A stretch of 64,000 bases of DNA from Tubulanus polymorphus. Taxonomy: Eukaryota; Nemertea; Palaeonemertea; Tubulaniformes; Tubulanidae. Under the pieces are notes generated by a model. It searched no databases. It was given only the letters and a program-made list of their open reading frames with translations, and had not been told where the DNA came from. The translations under genes were made by a program, and so were the position numbers. The stretch lies in NCBI RefSeq assembly GCF_964204645.1, contig NC_134033.1, positions 5,180,231 through 5,244,230 of the forward strand. Direction: 5' to 3'. This document shows positions 45,842 to 57,499 of this stretch, piece after piece; the stretch's first letter is position 1, and the number at the start of each line of letters is the position of its first letter.

Positions 45842-48019
45842 CTACAGGCTAAAATCATCAAGGTCGGCTAAAGACTGTATGATAGCTTGCCTTGACTGCA
45901 TGCGACGATCTTTTTCAGAAATGATAACCTCTCTCAGGTTAGACACGTTATCTTCCACCATTTTCTCGAGTTGTCGTTTGCGTTCGGTTTTCGACAGCGC
46001 CACGTTCATTTTGAAGCGCTCGGTCGTTCCGTGCACGCTAGGTGGCGCTTCTTTCATCATCTCGCGCCTCCATTGCGCCATCCGCGGCTCGACGACGTCC
46101 GACAGTTTCGGCTGCGCGTTCGAGCTCTGCTTGCGAGACGGGGGAGCGTCCGAGCGAATTTTCCCGGTCGAGTCCAGCCGAACCGCCACCTCGCCCGACG
46201 TTCCTCCCGTACTCAAAACAGCCCGCGTGCGACTCGAACTTACTTTCCGTTCGCGATTGTTCGTTTCGACGCCACCTAGCGGTTCCGGCCGCGTTATCTC
46301 TTTCGAGCCAGTAGAGGTCGCTTTCGCGTGATGTCGCTTAGGTTGTTCTTTTTCGAACGAAACGCGTCGTACTAAAGGCTTATGTTCTATTCGTTTCACC
46401 CCGGACGCTTCCCCCGTATGTCTTACCCACGACACCAGCGGCGCCATCATACTACTTATCTTTCGTTCGCTGCTTATTTTCCGTTCAGACTTTTCGCCGC
46501 CTTCCTCGCCGTGACCGTCTTGAGATACGGCACTTATTTTACGGTTGCGGCTTGTCTTTCGTTGTTGTGGATCGTTGCCATTTGCGTTGCTGATTTTACG
46601 AGCTTGTCGGTCAGCAGTGACCGCAACGGTCGACCTCTTCAGCGGTCGATACTCTTCCATATCCGCCCTGAATCCAACATCACTTACCGCAGCCGCCTCC
46701 ACGTCTTCTGGCTCTATTTCACCGTGACCGCTAGGCTTATCTTCGCTTTGCTCGCTGGGACCGACATGCAGCCGAGTCTCCCCCGCATCGGAAGCGGCGT
46801 CTACGGCTGGTTGAGAATCACCGGCCGCCGAGGACCAGTGCACCTTTCTTGCAATATCCGTAGAGTTCTCTACACCATTGTCTCGAGAATCTACCGCCGT
46901 CAGGTCGTTGGCGATTTTAACTCTGTCCAGCAGTTCTTCGTCGTCGATTTTTTCGCGGTTGTCACGTCTGACTATTTCACTAGTTGCCGATAATCTCGTC
47001 GCGCAGTCGTCGTTCGTTCGTTTCAAAATCGATTTCACGTTTAAATGCTCGACGGCGTCGTTCTTGTCGTCCGTCGTTGTTTCGCGCTCGGGGGATTCTG
47101 CCGTCTGCTCGGCTCGCAGATTATCGCAGGATGCCGACTGTTGCCTCGACGATCGCGCCTTCTTATCGCGCGATTCTAACGACCGTTTCGTGTTAACGCG
47201 CTTGAACAGTTTTTCATCGCCCGACGCGGAAGCGGTTCTCGGTCTGTTCGACCCGGTACTCCGGGTACGCCGTTGTCCTAGTTCGATAGCGCTGGCCGGT
47301 CGTATCAGACGCGAACTCGACTTCGATTTCTGCTTTCGAGACACTCGATTCGCGTATTTCCTCGCCTCGTAGCTCTGCCACGATTCGACCGAGAACGCCG
47401 ATGTTACCGACCCCGGGCGCCCTCGTTTGATCTTGTGGTTATTTTGTTCTTTATAGGCGGCGTCCAGTTCCTCTTTCAGACAGGCGAACACGTCGACCGG
47501 TTCGCTTTCTTTTACCGTTACATCCAAGTCGACCACGGACGCTCGCATTGCCTGGTCCGCGGCCTCCTTCATTTCGGCCTCGCCCGCCTCGCGTCGGATC
47601 TCTTCCAACAACGCGTACAGCGACCTCTGTCGTTCGGATTCGTCTTCTTTGTCCTTCAAGCCGACGCTACTGACGCCCAGCGCCCGCGTTAAGAATTCCT
47701 CTTTCACGCGCCACCGCTGCAATCGCTGATCGCTTATCAGTTGCCCGCGACGGTAATATTCCGAGCTTATCACGTGCTTATCATGCAGCCGGCTCGGTTC
47801 GCTTTCCGTGCTCAACCCGGTGGTGGTTTTAACCGTTTTCAGATGTTTGAAAATGTCCTTTTTCTCTTTGTGAACGAGAAAGCGCGTGTGCTGGCGTTCT
47901 CGATCCAACAGTCGTAATCTCAGTTCCAGATGCGCTTTCTCACGTCTGTTCTTCCTGTCCGCCTGCACGGTGCGATTCGACTGCACTTTGTTTTTCTCAG
48001 TTATCACGACCATTTCGAC
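45842..48019 (-). CDS. Unrecognised charged/coiled-coil protein with RKIS repeats, last exon
   Basis: A long GC-rich exon starts at a TATCTTTTCAG acceptor (first base 48019). An in-frame ATG follows at 48013 (MVVITEKNKVQSNRTV), so this is either the start exon after a 5' UTR intron or a continuation from upstream. About 723 residues follow. Residues 15-130 are helical and basic (DRKNRREKAHLELRLRLLD), with another helix LLEEIRREAGEAEMKEAAD. The middle is disordered, Ser/Arg-rich, with repeated basic-serine motifs RQARKIS, RNRKIS, SERKIS, SERKIS that resemble PKA-type phosphorylation sites. The end is a conserved-looking helical block (MAQWRREMMKE, KMVEDNVSNLREVI, SLADLDDFSL). No membrane segment or enzyme motif. 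I do not recognise the family; an intracellular scaffold or cytoskeletal role is only a guess. Confidence 0.75.
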   Translation of the reverse strand, partial: VEMVVITEKNKVQSNRTVQADRKNRREKAHLELRLRLLDRERQHTRFLVHKEKKDIFKHLKTVKTTTGLSTESEPSRLHDKHVISSEYYRRGQLISDQRLQRWRVKEEFLTRALGVSSVGLKDKEDESERQRSLYALLEEIRREAGEAEMKEAADQAMRASVVDLDVTVKESEPVDVFACLKEELDAAYKEQNNHKIKRGRPGSVTSAFSVESWQSYEARKYANRVSRKQKSKSSSRLIRPASAIELGQRRTRSTGSNRPRTASASGDEKLFKRVNTKRSLESRDKKARSSRQQSASCDNLRAEQTAESPERETTTDDKNDAVEHLNVKSILKRTNDDCATRLSATSEIVRRDNREKIDDEELLDRVKIANDLTAVDSRDNGVENSTDIARKVHWSSAAGDSQPAVDAASDAGETRLHVGPSEQSEDKPSGHGEIEPEDVEAAAVSDVGFRADMEEYRPLKRSTVAVTADRQARKISNANGNDPQQRKTSRNRKISAVSQDGHGEEGGEKSERKISSERKISSMMAPLVSWVRHTGEASGVKRIEHKPLVRRVSFEKEQPKRHHAKATSTGSKEITRPEPLGGVETNNRERKVSSSRTRAVLSTGGTSGEVAVRLDSTGKIRSDAPPSRKQSSNAQPKLSDVVEPRMAQWRREMMKEAPPSVHGTTERFKMNVALSKTERKRQLEKMVEDNVSNLREVIISEKDRRMQSRQAIIQSLADLDDFSL

Positions 48020-48129
48020 CTGAAAAGATACACAACAAAAATGAAGATGAAAAACGATTATGAAATATAGGCAGCTCGCGGACGGTAATGTCAACGGATC
48101 GAATTGTTGTGACTTCACGAAGTGCTGCG

Positions 48130-48345
48130 CAGCATCTACAATCGTATATCATCCGATTGCCGATTGTCGAATCGAGAAATGGTCGACTGTCAGGTTTACA
48201 TGATTGCCGATTGTCGATTGTCGACCCGAGAGGAGAACTGGTCGACAATCGAGATTTCTGAATGCCGATTGCCAATTGTCGATTCGAGAAATGGTCGGCA
48301 ATCGGCAATCAGAAACGGTCGATTATCGATTTTTTCGACTCTAAG
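48130..48345. repeat. Degenerate direct and inverted repeats
   Basis: Repeated GATTGCCGATTGTCGA and GAGAAATGGTCG motifs, with their complement (CGGCAATCGG), just upstream of the RKIS-gene exon. Confidence 0.65.
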
Positions 48346-48919
48346 TACCGAATGAGAGGGGGTGTTCGGCCGGTATCGAACGAACCCCCTTAATGTTCCA
48401 AGTTCCCTTCAACAACTCAGCGTTGAAAAATTTGGGTCAAGATTTTTTCGAAATTTGGATACAATTTTCATGTATATTTTTGGAAATTGAAAATTAATCC
48501 ATTCTCACATTATTTATTCAGTTACCCGGGCATTTCGTATTAACGATCTGTCCTTTTTCAATAGAAGAGTGTCCTTTTTGCGATGAAAAGTGCCTTTTTT
48601 CTTGAGGACCGCCCCTCAAAAAAGCTCGGCACGGGCATGCTTTACAAATCTCAAAGGAAAAAAAACGTCAACACCTCCACCCGTGGAAGTGGTTGTTTCC
48701 ACAGTGATCTACGGCGCTCAATGATCCTGGTGTAACCACCTCCTAAATTCACCCTTACTTTTCTTAGAATCTGGTAGATTACAGACACAGAAAGTTCTCG
48801 GCGAACAAAACCCAGTCCTGATAAGGGATTGCCAATCTAGTGCAATCTACGATGTTTGTATTCGATCGGGGCCATCAGTTCACATAACACACCCGAAGTA
48901 GCCTATTTTCAACATTTTT

Positions 48920-49200
48920 AATCCCAGGATTGATACTCGCAAATATATAGTGAAGTTCGGTGTCAAATCAAATCTACACAACTGTAGAACTGGATCTAGT
49001 GTCATATAAAAACCCTGCCCACGCAACTGTGGAATTAGGTTCAAAGACAAATTAGACCCACGAAATAATTGTGAAACTGAATCCATAGTATAACAAATGT
49101 TAAAAATCCTCACTTAACTGTGAAACTAAATCATTACTCGTAGTTCCACACTTGAATAGAATGGAATCATATAAACATAAATTGTGAAACTGGTCGAAAA
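48920..49200. repeat. Degenerate repeat of about 60 bp
   Basis: Recurring CAACTGTGGAACTGGAT-like units, related to the ends of the palindromic element at 15494-15600. Confidence 0.5.
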
Positions 49201-49344
49201 AGGGACTCGAGTCAAATTGAACTTACAACTATTCGTTTAGATCCAAAGTTCCTGCAATTGTTGCTAAGAGGTTGTAAATCCTGAAGGGCTTTTTCAGCTC
49301 CCGCTGTTATCAACAAATGTCTAAGGAGTTTCCGCGTATCTAAG

Positions 49345-49365
49345 CAGCAGCAGCAGCAGCAGCAG
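49345..49365. repeat. (CAG)7 microsatellite
   Basis: Seven uninterrupted CAG triplets followed by CCG; not inside a recognised exon. Confidence 0.9.
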
Positions 49366-49724
49366 CCGCTACGCTATAAACCTCTCATGTCGCGTGTTTA
49401 ATGTATATAAGATATTTATGAACACAATTAATCCTTTTTCCGATAAATCTTCGATTTATTACTGATTATTCACGACGACACGACGACAGGGAATTGATTC
49501 TTTAATCAAAACGTGGAACTTCGAGCACGCAACTGAAACAAATCGAACGAACCAAAGCGAGCCAAATTCCCGCGTTCATCATATCATGTTTAGTTAAATG
49601 GTCAGTTTAAGATATTTGCTTTAAAAGCCCAAAACGTTGAATTCTAGTAATTGGTAGATTCTTTGATTACTTTGAAGGTATGTTATACGTGTATATCACT
49701 GATTGTGTTTGCTAACAACCACTA

Positions 49725-50580
49725 CTCGTAGCGTAGTCCATCCTCCCCGGGCAGGGATTCGAACCTGATGGCATCGAGATTGTCACGATACGAAACCCTG
49801 GAATGTAGTTAAAATATCCCGGGAAAAAATGTCCCCGGAAAAAATGTCCCAGGAAAAAATATCCCGGGAAAAATGTCCCATAAGGTAGAAAAAAATGTCC
49901 CAGTCTATCATTACTAGTTTAGTAAATTTCACATCAAAATAACACCAGAGAACAAACTTGTTGTGTAAATTGCACACTTACCATGAAAAGGAATTCATTG
50001 AGTGACCATGAGAATTATAGGCCTAAAATTTGGCATTAATTGATTTTTCCTATTGAGAACATGTGAACTCATTACATGATACTTCAAAATTAAGAAGATG
50101 TTGCATCTATAATACAAATAATTACATCAAAGCAGAACCATTATTTGTAATCAAATGTTGAAATTGTTATTAAAATATATTACCAAGTCTGTTTTCTTGT
50201 GTTATTATGATGTTAAATCAACTACATTACCAAGTTAGTAATGATAGACTGGGACATTTTCCCGGGGACATTTTTACCGTATACCGAAACCCTGCCACAC
50301 TAGACCGAATGCGCAGCTATACGCGCAGCTAAGATAATGTCATTAATATTAGCCTTTTCATTTTAGCCCGGGTTTTCCCATTTATAGTTCTTCCATGGAA
50401 TTTACCTCAGCGATTATACAACGAGCAATCTGATTGGTGCCGCAAGTTTTCGTGCGCAAAGCTGCGCATGTACCTGCGCACCCGGTCTAGTGCGGCAGGG
50501 GTTCGTGCCATAGCTGAGTGTAGCGATGCCATCAGGTTCGAATCCCTGCCTGGGGAAGTCAGGATGAGTGTAGTCAAGCC
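49725..50580. mobile_element. B-box-ended MITE interrupted by another element
   Basis: Left end GCAGGGATTCGAACCTGATG at 49752 and mirrored right end CATCAGGTTCGAATCCCTGC near 50530. The middle matches the family (TTTAGCCCGGGTTTTCCCAT near 50365, also at about 63795). The left arm is split at 49800 by a 484-bp insertion. Confidence 0.75.
49801..50284. mobile_element. Nested fold-back element
   Basis: Flanked by a 10-bp direct repeat CGAAACCCTG (49791-49800 and 50285-50294). Ends are inverted: AAAAAATGTCCCAGTCTATC and ATTACT on the left pair with AGTAATGATAGACTGGGACA on the right. The left arm has been expanded by tandem copies of GTCCC(C/A)GGAAAAAAT. A target duplication of 9-10 bp would fit Mutator-like elements, but the superfamily is not proven. 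Confidence 0.72.
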
Positions 50581-53050
50581 GAACGCGACGGCACAGGCGC
50601 GCGTTAACTCCAGCTAGCCGAGCGGAGGTCCATGACGTTCAAACCACATCTCTAGCTCTTGACTATCGTTTACGGTGACCTGATTGCGACGGAGAGCACA
50701 CAAGTTCTCGCGCCTTGGTCGTACAGTCCATATTGGCATTTAAACACGCAGATTCACATGACAGTTTCTACATCCCTATATCATTACCTTGATAGTTATT
50801 CAACCAAAGTAGTTTCTCAATCCTCATTATAATGTTGATAATCGCATGAGAGATCGCCGTAAGTTTCTACATCTCCATGTTCCAACTAATATTTTTCATA
50901 ATTCACTAGCTGTACGACAGCAAACTCTACCTCGTTTAGCTATGGCGCCGAAGCAATTTTTAACAGTCGCCGTTTATCAAATACGGATAATTCACGTAAA
51001 TGGTTCGGTTTTTACGTGATGGTTTTCATAAACGCGAATGACGCGCGTCTGTCAACAAACGCGGGCGTCGTAAACAAACAATGACGTCACGTGTTCTCTA
51101 TACGAGCGCTACTGTACTAAAGCGTGACAAACCGATTCTCGAGTATCAACAGAAATGATATGAACGGAGCTGCTGCGTATACAATTAAGAGATGGACATA
51201 GAATGTGCGCATATCATATAGCTGACTGAAGATCGCCACTCTGAAATGATTAGACTCCATAAAATGGATGTAAACCCACGGGCAGACCATGGACTCTAAA
51301 ACGATGATTCCTTGGGATCTAGGAAAATTGAAAGCCGGGGTTCTGGACGAGGAATTATTTTCAGATAAAGTGGGGCGTCGTTAGCTATAGAGGGGTCCCT
51401 TCCTATGTGTTGGTGTTGAATATTTTTGAAGAAAGAAATATACAGTTTCTAAGAGGATGAGCATGAAATTTGCTGGTTTCACGAAAAGGGCAACCTCATT
51501 AGGAAGGCAGGGACCGGACCACCAATGCGTGAAAACACGTCCATGAAACTATTCGTAAGAGGTAATGTACTCACTAATGCTGACTTACCTCATCAAACAC
51601 GGACACAAATTAGTTATCTATTTTGTCAAATAGAATCCAAATGTAAAGCGTTATATGAAGACGTGCGAAAACGCCCTGGGACATAAGTTTACAACCCAAA
51701 TAGTCGATGTTTTTTTTTTCAAATTAACCAACTCCAAATACCGGTTTTCTCAGTTACAGCGATGTTCGAGATTTATTCCGAGTTGCCGGGTAAGCCGAAA
51801 TAAACTATAATCCCATAACTTATATCATAGGAAAGTATATTGTTTCTTACAAACGTCATCATTCTGAAGGAGCGGAATAAGTCGGAATGAACTGCTCTCG
51901 GTACCTCTAACTAAGAGCTTAACTTTTTTGTCTTTTTCTTAAACTCACTCGGAATAAACCGCGAAAAATCATTTTTAACTGAGAAAATTATATCATTACG
52001 AATAACTAATACTCGAATAAAAACCTCGAAAATGTTTTTAATGAAAAAAAACTCTATTGATGCGAATTATTTACTAGAAAAAAACCTCGAAAATGTTGTT
52101 TATTTCCTCGGAAATAACTTAAAACGGGAAAAAACCTAGATCATTTCGAGTTACAAACTCGGTATTAAACTCAGAGTCATTCCTTTTAACGATAATCGTC
52201 CACGGGACGCTTCTGTACGCACGTATTACCGACGAACGAGGCAATAAAAAGTTCAACTCGATGATTTATACACCTGTCGAATTCTCGAAATCTTTGCGCG
52301 AAATACCCCTCGATTCTCTAATCGATCTACGTCGGCATTTTGCTTAAGTTCGTGGGAACGTTTCGCATTAGAAAAAAACCCTCTCATTAATTACGAAAGT
52401 GCCAATTTCGCCGATATGTTCTAAACAACGCTGTACATAATAGACCCCTATTAAGCATTTATAGAATTTTTATTTTTGTGAAAGTCTTTGTCGAATTACT
52501 TGCAGAAGTACAGCGCATCGACGCGCGATCGAGATCACTGGGTTATTGATGACACCGCGGGTCACAAGGATCGAGAAGTTTGTTTTAAAAAAAAGTGAAT
52601 TCTGGCTTGTAATGAAAACGCATTAATCATGTGACAAAGTGCACTTAATGGAAGAATGGGAGCCGATAGAGATAGTATATATCTATTTCTTTACGCTCGA
52701 GAATTCGTTTCAATCGTTTGAATTCTAATTCTAAATGTAAATGCTGTTCGTCATTAAGGGCAAGAGGGCTTATAAACCAAATCGGTCGGACCAGATATCA
52801 AGAACAAGTACGATCCTAAAGAAATATGCCTCATTTTATCTAAAGATCACAAGAATTTAAGAATCGTATTTAAGATATATATTTTCACGATCAACTGTGA
52901 AATATGTAACAATTTCTTATGAATCACGTTTCGTTTGTGTTATCGTGACTGGAAACCTATTCTATATAGTCTTGAAGGTGCTAACAATTATGTTGCATTT
53001 TTGGTCGATGTTCTAGCAATTTATTTAGAAAAAAATGACGTGTTATTTCA
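50581..53050. other. Intergenic; CpG-rich patch with CRE/E-box near 51.08 kb
   Basis: No gene recognised. Around 51010-51120 the sequence is CpG-rich and holds TGACGTCACGTG, a CRE overlapping an E-box, which could be a promoter, perhaps of the minus-strand RKIS gene 3 kb away. That link is speculative. Confidence 0.35.
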
Positions 53051-53099
53051 AACGACGTGTGAAATTAACATATTCGAACTACATTGTTCATTTCAATTA

Positions 53100-53760
53100 A
53101 AATCGCCTGACGTGTGATTTTTCCCATTAAAATGTCCCAAGTCCTTAACACACGTACGTACGTGGACCTTAGACATTGAACATTATTGTGATGAAATGCG
53201 TTTTGCTTGTGTACTGATAAAATGTCTAATATCTGGTGTTTTTGGTTTATTTTCAATTTACAAATGTCTCGGGTGAAGTAGTGAACACATGTGAAGTGTG
53301 GATGATCAGTTTTTGAAAGTGTGCTGATAAAATGTCTAATATCTGGTGTTTGTAGTTCATTTTCAATTAAAAATGTCTCTGGTGAAGAACTGAACACATG
53401 TGAAGTGTGGACGATCAGTTTTTGAAAGTGTGCTGATAAAATGTCTAATAACTGGTGTTTGTAGTTCATTTTCAATTATAAATGTCTCAGGTGAAGTTCT
53501 GAACACATGTGAAGTGTGGACGATCAGTTTTTGAAAGTGTGCTGATAAAATGTCTAATGTCTGGTGTTTGTAGTTCATATTCAATTAAAATTGTCTCAGG
53601 TGAAGTACTGAACACATGTGAAGTGTGGACGATCAGTTTTTGAAATTGTGTTGGTAAAATGCCTATGAATGTAAAGTGTATTTAATTCCTTTTCAATTGA
53701 AAATGTGTCGAGTGAACTTCTAAATACTTCAAGTGTGGACGATCAGTTTTAGTTGAAAAA
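53100..53760. repeat. 109-bp tandem satellite
   Basis: Units begin GTGCTGATAAAATGTCTAAT at 53321, 53430 and 53539 (spacing 109 and 109 bp), with a unit near 53211 and worn units to about 54000. Each contains ACACATGTGAAGTGTGG and GACGATCAGTTTTTGAAAGT. Because 109 is not a multiple of 3, the long ORFs here are not protein repeats. Confidence 0.92.
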
Positions 53761-53999
53761 GCGGCGAAAGAATAATTTAAATGTGTGTAATTACGTGTAT
53801 ATTTTGAAATGAATTAACATATCTAATGTAAAGTCCTGATTGCACGGTGTTGACGATACGTTTTTGAAAGTGTGATGATATAATTTCCAGTGTTCGTAGT
53901 TAATTTTCAATAATATTTAAAATGTCAAAATATTGTGAAGTCCTGAACAGACGTGTACTAGTGGACAATCACTTTCCAAAATCTAGTGACTAAAATCTT

Positions 54000-55780
54000 T
54001 TATGTCTGGAATTTGTAGTTTGTTTATTAGTTCATTTTCGTTCGGAAAAAATACTACGAGACATTTCTCGAAATTATGTTTAAGTTACGATACCTTTTGT
54101 CGACTTCCTCGTTCATTCGTTTCGAGTCGTTCTCATATTTCGGAAATTCCGTGTGAAAAAAATCTATTCGTTCATCGACAGACGAGGTGCGTAAGATATA
54201 CAACATAAACAAGCTACGTAGGCAACTGCGAGCGGTAGCGACAATTTCACTTGCAGTTTTGTTCGCATTGCATTCACGCACACTACGCGCCGACAATCAC
54301 CGCATTGAAGCCGAACACCGAAGTCAAAAAAGCATTTTCGTGTATTAGGCTCGATCAGTCATCGCCGCACGCGAAGACAAGGGCACAATAGACCCAGACG
54401 ACAAGCGCGCTCGTACGGGCAATAATGAACGCGCGAAAATGTACCCGTTAAAACATTTATTCAATCATAAAGCCAGTTTTCGCGAACGAATCGATGAAAG
54501 GAGTTATTGAAAAAAGACACGCAACTAAGTTCGGTTTGTGTACTGAATGCGTATACATAAGATTAGCCTATATAAGTCGCTCAAACCAAGACGGAGATAG
54601 CTACCGTGTGTATACATACACGGTGTATAGCTTTTTTTCTTTAAAAATGCAGTTCGCAAAATATCAAACAACACGTCAATTTATTTTTATTAGCTTTCAT
54701 TCTTCGACTAATTTTAGGGGACAGATTCCCTTTCGTCGCACGTTGAAAACCGGTTTGTCGGGATTAGCAAAAGCTGATCAGGTATCGTCGTGCTAGTAAA
54801 ATGCTACCGCGATAGGCGGATTCATAAAACCAAGGTCTCTGGTCTTTCATTCGTAAATTTCTGAGATAGCCCGTAGTTAAAACGATGATAATTTGTTTTC
54901 AGTCAGCATATGGGGGAACAAGAAATCCCCGAAAAACCAAGGAGCGCTCCTAATACAACTATACCGGCATAGAAGAAGAATGAAGTTCAAGTGCGCCTCT
55001 TAAAAAAATAATAATATTCATCGGCTCAACGTCCCATAGTTTAATGTTGACAATAAGTATACTTCTCTTCAAAAATAACAACCGGCCTTTAAATATGCTT
55101 AGTTACCGAGAATAAGTACATTGATGGATATTTGATATTGAATCACTGTCAATGTTAATGTTTCACTGATTTCAAATTTTCTGATCAGAAAACTAAATTC
55201 CATGCCTGGTTTAATTAGGCCTATTGCAGATATACATTTTCCGGGACGAATATTTTTCTATTACGATTCATTATCTTTGAATGTATTGAAATGGCCTCAG
55301 ACGACATTACGATTTCGAAATGAAAGCTCGTAACCCAAAATCGCTGTCCTGGACCGGATAAGAATATCCCGAAAATCGGATAAGAGAGTCTATATATAAT
55401 ACAGCACTTCCAATATTCAACGCCCCTGGTGAATATATGGCCATGAAACTCAAAACAATTATAGAACGTTGTTGTGAGCTACAATTTTGCAATTAATTGT
55501 GGTTACTAGTAAACCTAATATGGAAATGATGATTTTTACTGCAATCAATTCAATATCATGCAGTGACATTGAAACTCAGCACAACCAAAGAACATGCCAT
55601 GAGCTACAACTTAGCAATTGATTGTGCTTACAATATACGCTTACAATATATGCATCAAGCATGGAATTTAATTTTCTGATCCGACAAAAGAATTCAATAG
55701 TGGACGCGAACGATCCTCTCGTATGAACTAGAACTAGGACGTCAAATTGAATGATAAGCGAGAAGCAAGTAAGTAGTTAT
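54000..55780. other. Intergenic, no gene seen
   Basis: Short ORFs only. A small inverted repeat (GTGTATACATACAC) lies near 54608. Confidence 0.4.
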
Positions 55781-55820
55781 CAATTCTTCAGGCGAATTCT
55801 ATTAACGAGAATTTTGCCTA

Positions 55821-55826
55821 TTTATT
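55821..55826 (-). terminator. Polyadenylation signal, Gly-rich gene 1
   Basis: AATAAA on the minus strand about 130 bp after the stop codon. Confidence 0.45.
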
Positions 55827-55958
55827 GATCACAGAGAGAATATCAATACGTTTATCCACATGTCAGAGGATTGTAGCAATTTGGTTCCTGTGTGCCTCCT
55901 AGAATGGAATAAATAAACATGAACAAACAGATCTTAATAGCGTAATGCGGAATGACTG

Positions 55959-56361
55959 TCAATTACCGTTTCCATTTCCATTACCGCCGCCATTTCCACC
56001 GCCGTTTCCACCGCCGTTTCCACCGCCGTTTCCACCGCCGTTTCCACCGCCGTTTCCACCACCGTTTCCACCACCGTTTCCATTGCCATTGCCTTGACGA
56101 ACATGACGTGAATCTGGAAAATGTTGGTGGTATCATAATCAAGTCAGTTCAGCTTTATTTGACCGCATATTTAAATGATGACCTTGACGCAGCGATGCTG
56201 CGATTGAAGATAGGTAATTTAGAATCAAAATCTAAGATTTCATAGCGCAGATCCTCGGCCAGCTCGATCTGTTTTAGCAACTTACGCGCGGCATCTTCGG
56301 AGTTTACAGTCGAAGCAACCAGCACTACCAGAGCAAAGAAGAGTAGCTGTTTGGAAAACAT
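55959..56361 (-). CDS. Small secreted Gly/Asn-rich peptide, gene 1
   Basis: Two coding exons, 56361-56286 and 56113-55959, joined in phase (GCGC|GTAAGT donor, TTTTCCAG acceptor), encode 76 residues. Start MFSKQLLFFALVVLVASTVN is a strong signal peptide. The mature part begins about EDAAHSRHVRQ and continues as GNGNGN followed by about seven GGGN units coded by a 12-bp GGCGGTGGAAAC tandem, then GNGNGN and stop. The exon pattern, signal and 3' region are shared with the gene at 60822-61249, which argues that both are real despite the low complexity. No known family is recognised. Gly-rich secreted peptides elsewhere act in cuticle, shell, mucus or defence; which, if any, applies here is unknown. 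Reads on the other strand give meaningless FHRR repeats. Confidence 0.72.
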
Positions 56362-56459
56362 CTGAAAGTGATAAATAGTGTACTTTAAAAACAAGTTCTA
56401 TGATGCCCAGTGATACTCATGGACATGTTATTCAATAATGAGTTTCGAAGGTTTAGATA

Positions 56460-56650
56460 GATAGATATTTATTTTTCGTAAACTGCACATACAACATAAT
56501 TGTATGATTTTTATTTTTTTCTCATAAATACATGATGTTTTCAGGGATACAGTGCGAGCCGAAAGGCTGTACTTAAAAATTAAGGCACTGAAACCCTATG
56601 CATAGTGCATTATTGGTGCAATTGTGTACAAAAGAGATATAGTAATAATG

Positions 56651-56683
<33 letters not shown>

Positions 56684-56880
56684 GTAGTAGTAATAATAAT
56701 GATGATAACAATAATACTAATAATAATAATAATGATAATAATATTAATAGTAATAATAGTAATGATAACATTAATGATAAGAATTACTACACGAATAATA
56801 ATAATCATAAAAATCATAGTACAAATTATAGTAACAGTATTCATGACAATCATAACAGTAATAATGAATTATAATACAAG
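56460..56880. mobile_element. Retroelement 3' end with (AAT)n microsatellite
   Basis: AGATAGATAGATATTTATTT, a stretch with a GTGCGAGCCGAAAGGCTGTA stem, then about 240 bp of AAT/AAC triplets. Probably a LINE or SINE tail that expanded. ORFs across the triplets are artefacts. Confidence 0.55.
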
Positions 56881-57499
56881 AAAAAATAAATTCAATAAAT
56901 TCACGGTTAGAGGCAACGGTTAATGTTAAAATTCTTTACAGTGATCTTATAAACGAACTTAATTTCAATAACTATGAGCAGATAATTTAAACCTTGAAAC
57001 AAGAGAACAGATACTAGGCGCTTTACGAAGATGATCAGGAGTATTTTGCCATATGATAGGTACTTGAGCCAAGAAAGAATTATGAAAAAGTTTAGCGGTA
57101 TGCTGTTGAAATGAGTTTCGAAGGTTTTATATGCGTCTATCGAGCCTCTGTCAAGCTATATATTTTCTGAAAGTACTAAGAGTTACTTAAAAGGTTACGT
57201 TAACTGCTACCAGGGTTGCTACTATTTTTTATTATGAATGTCATCTCGCTCTGAGTGGTCACAAAAATCGAGTTAAAGAATAAGCCCCAGATTAGCTTAA
57301 CCACGTACATCGAACGCGTCTCATGGCAGGATACACGTGTCCAGTTAATGTACATTGTTGGGTTAAATTGCCTAATTCTCGATTGAGGACGACGGTAATC
57401 GTCCAGCAAGTCCTTAGAAAAACGGCAATGCCATTGGGAAAAGGTCTGACGATGGATACTGATTTTGGCTGTGTACCTTGCATTGGTAAAACACATTGG

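Noticed and set aside
46382-47372. Several 100-200-residue plus-strand ORFs
   Set aside because: They are antisense to the long GC-rich minus-strand exon at 45842-48019. They have no start context or domain, and GC-rich sequence gives few stops.
53065-53584. Minus-strand ORFs with repeated KHQxLDILSAHFQK peptides
   Set aside because: They arise from the 109-bp satellite. The unit is not divisible by 3, so the peptide changes frame each unit.
53100-53760. CRISPR-like array
   Set aside because: Repeats are head-to-tail without unique spacers, in a clear animal genome; it is a satellite.
55952-56245. Plus-strand FHRRFHRR repeat ORF
   Set aside because: Antisense of the GGGN-coding exon. The minus strand has the signal peptide exon, splice sites and a paralogue.
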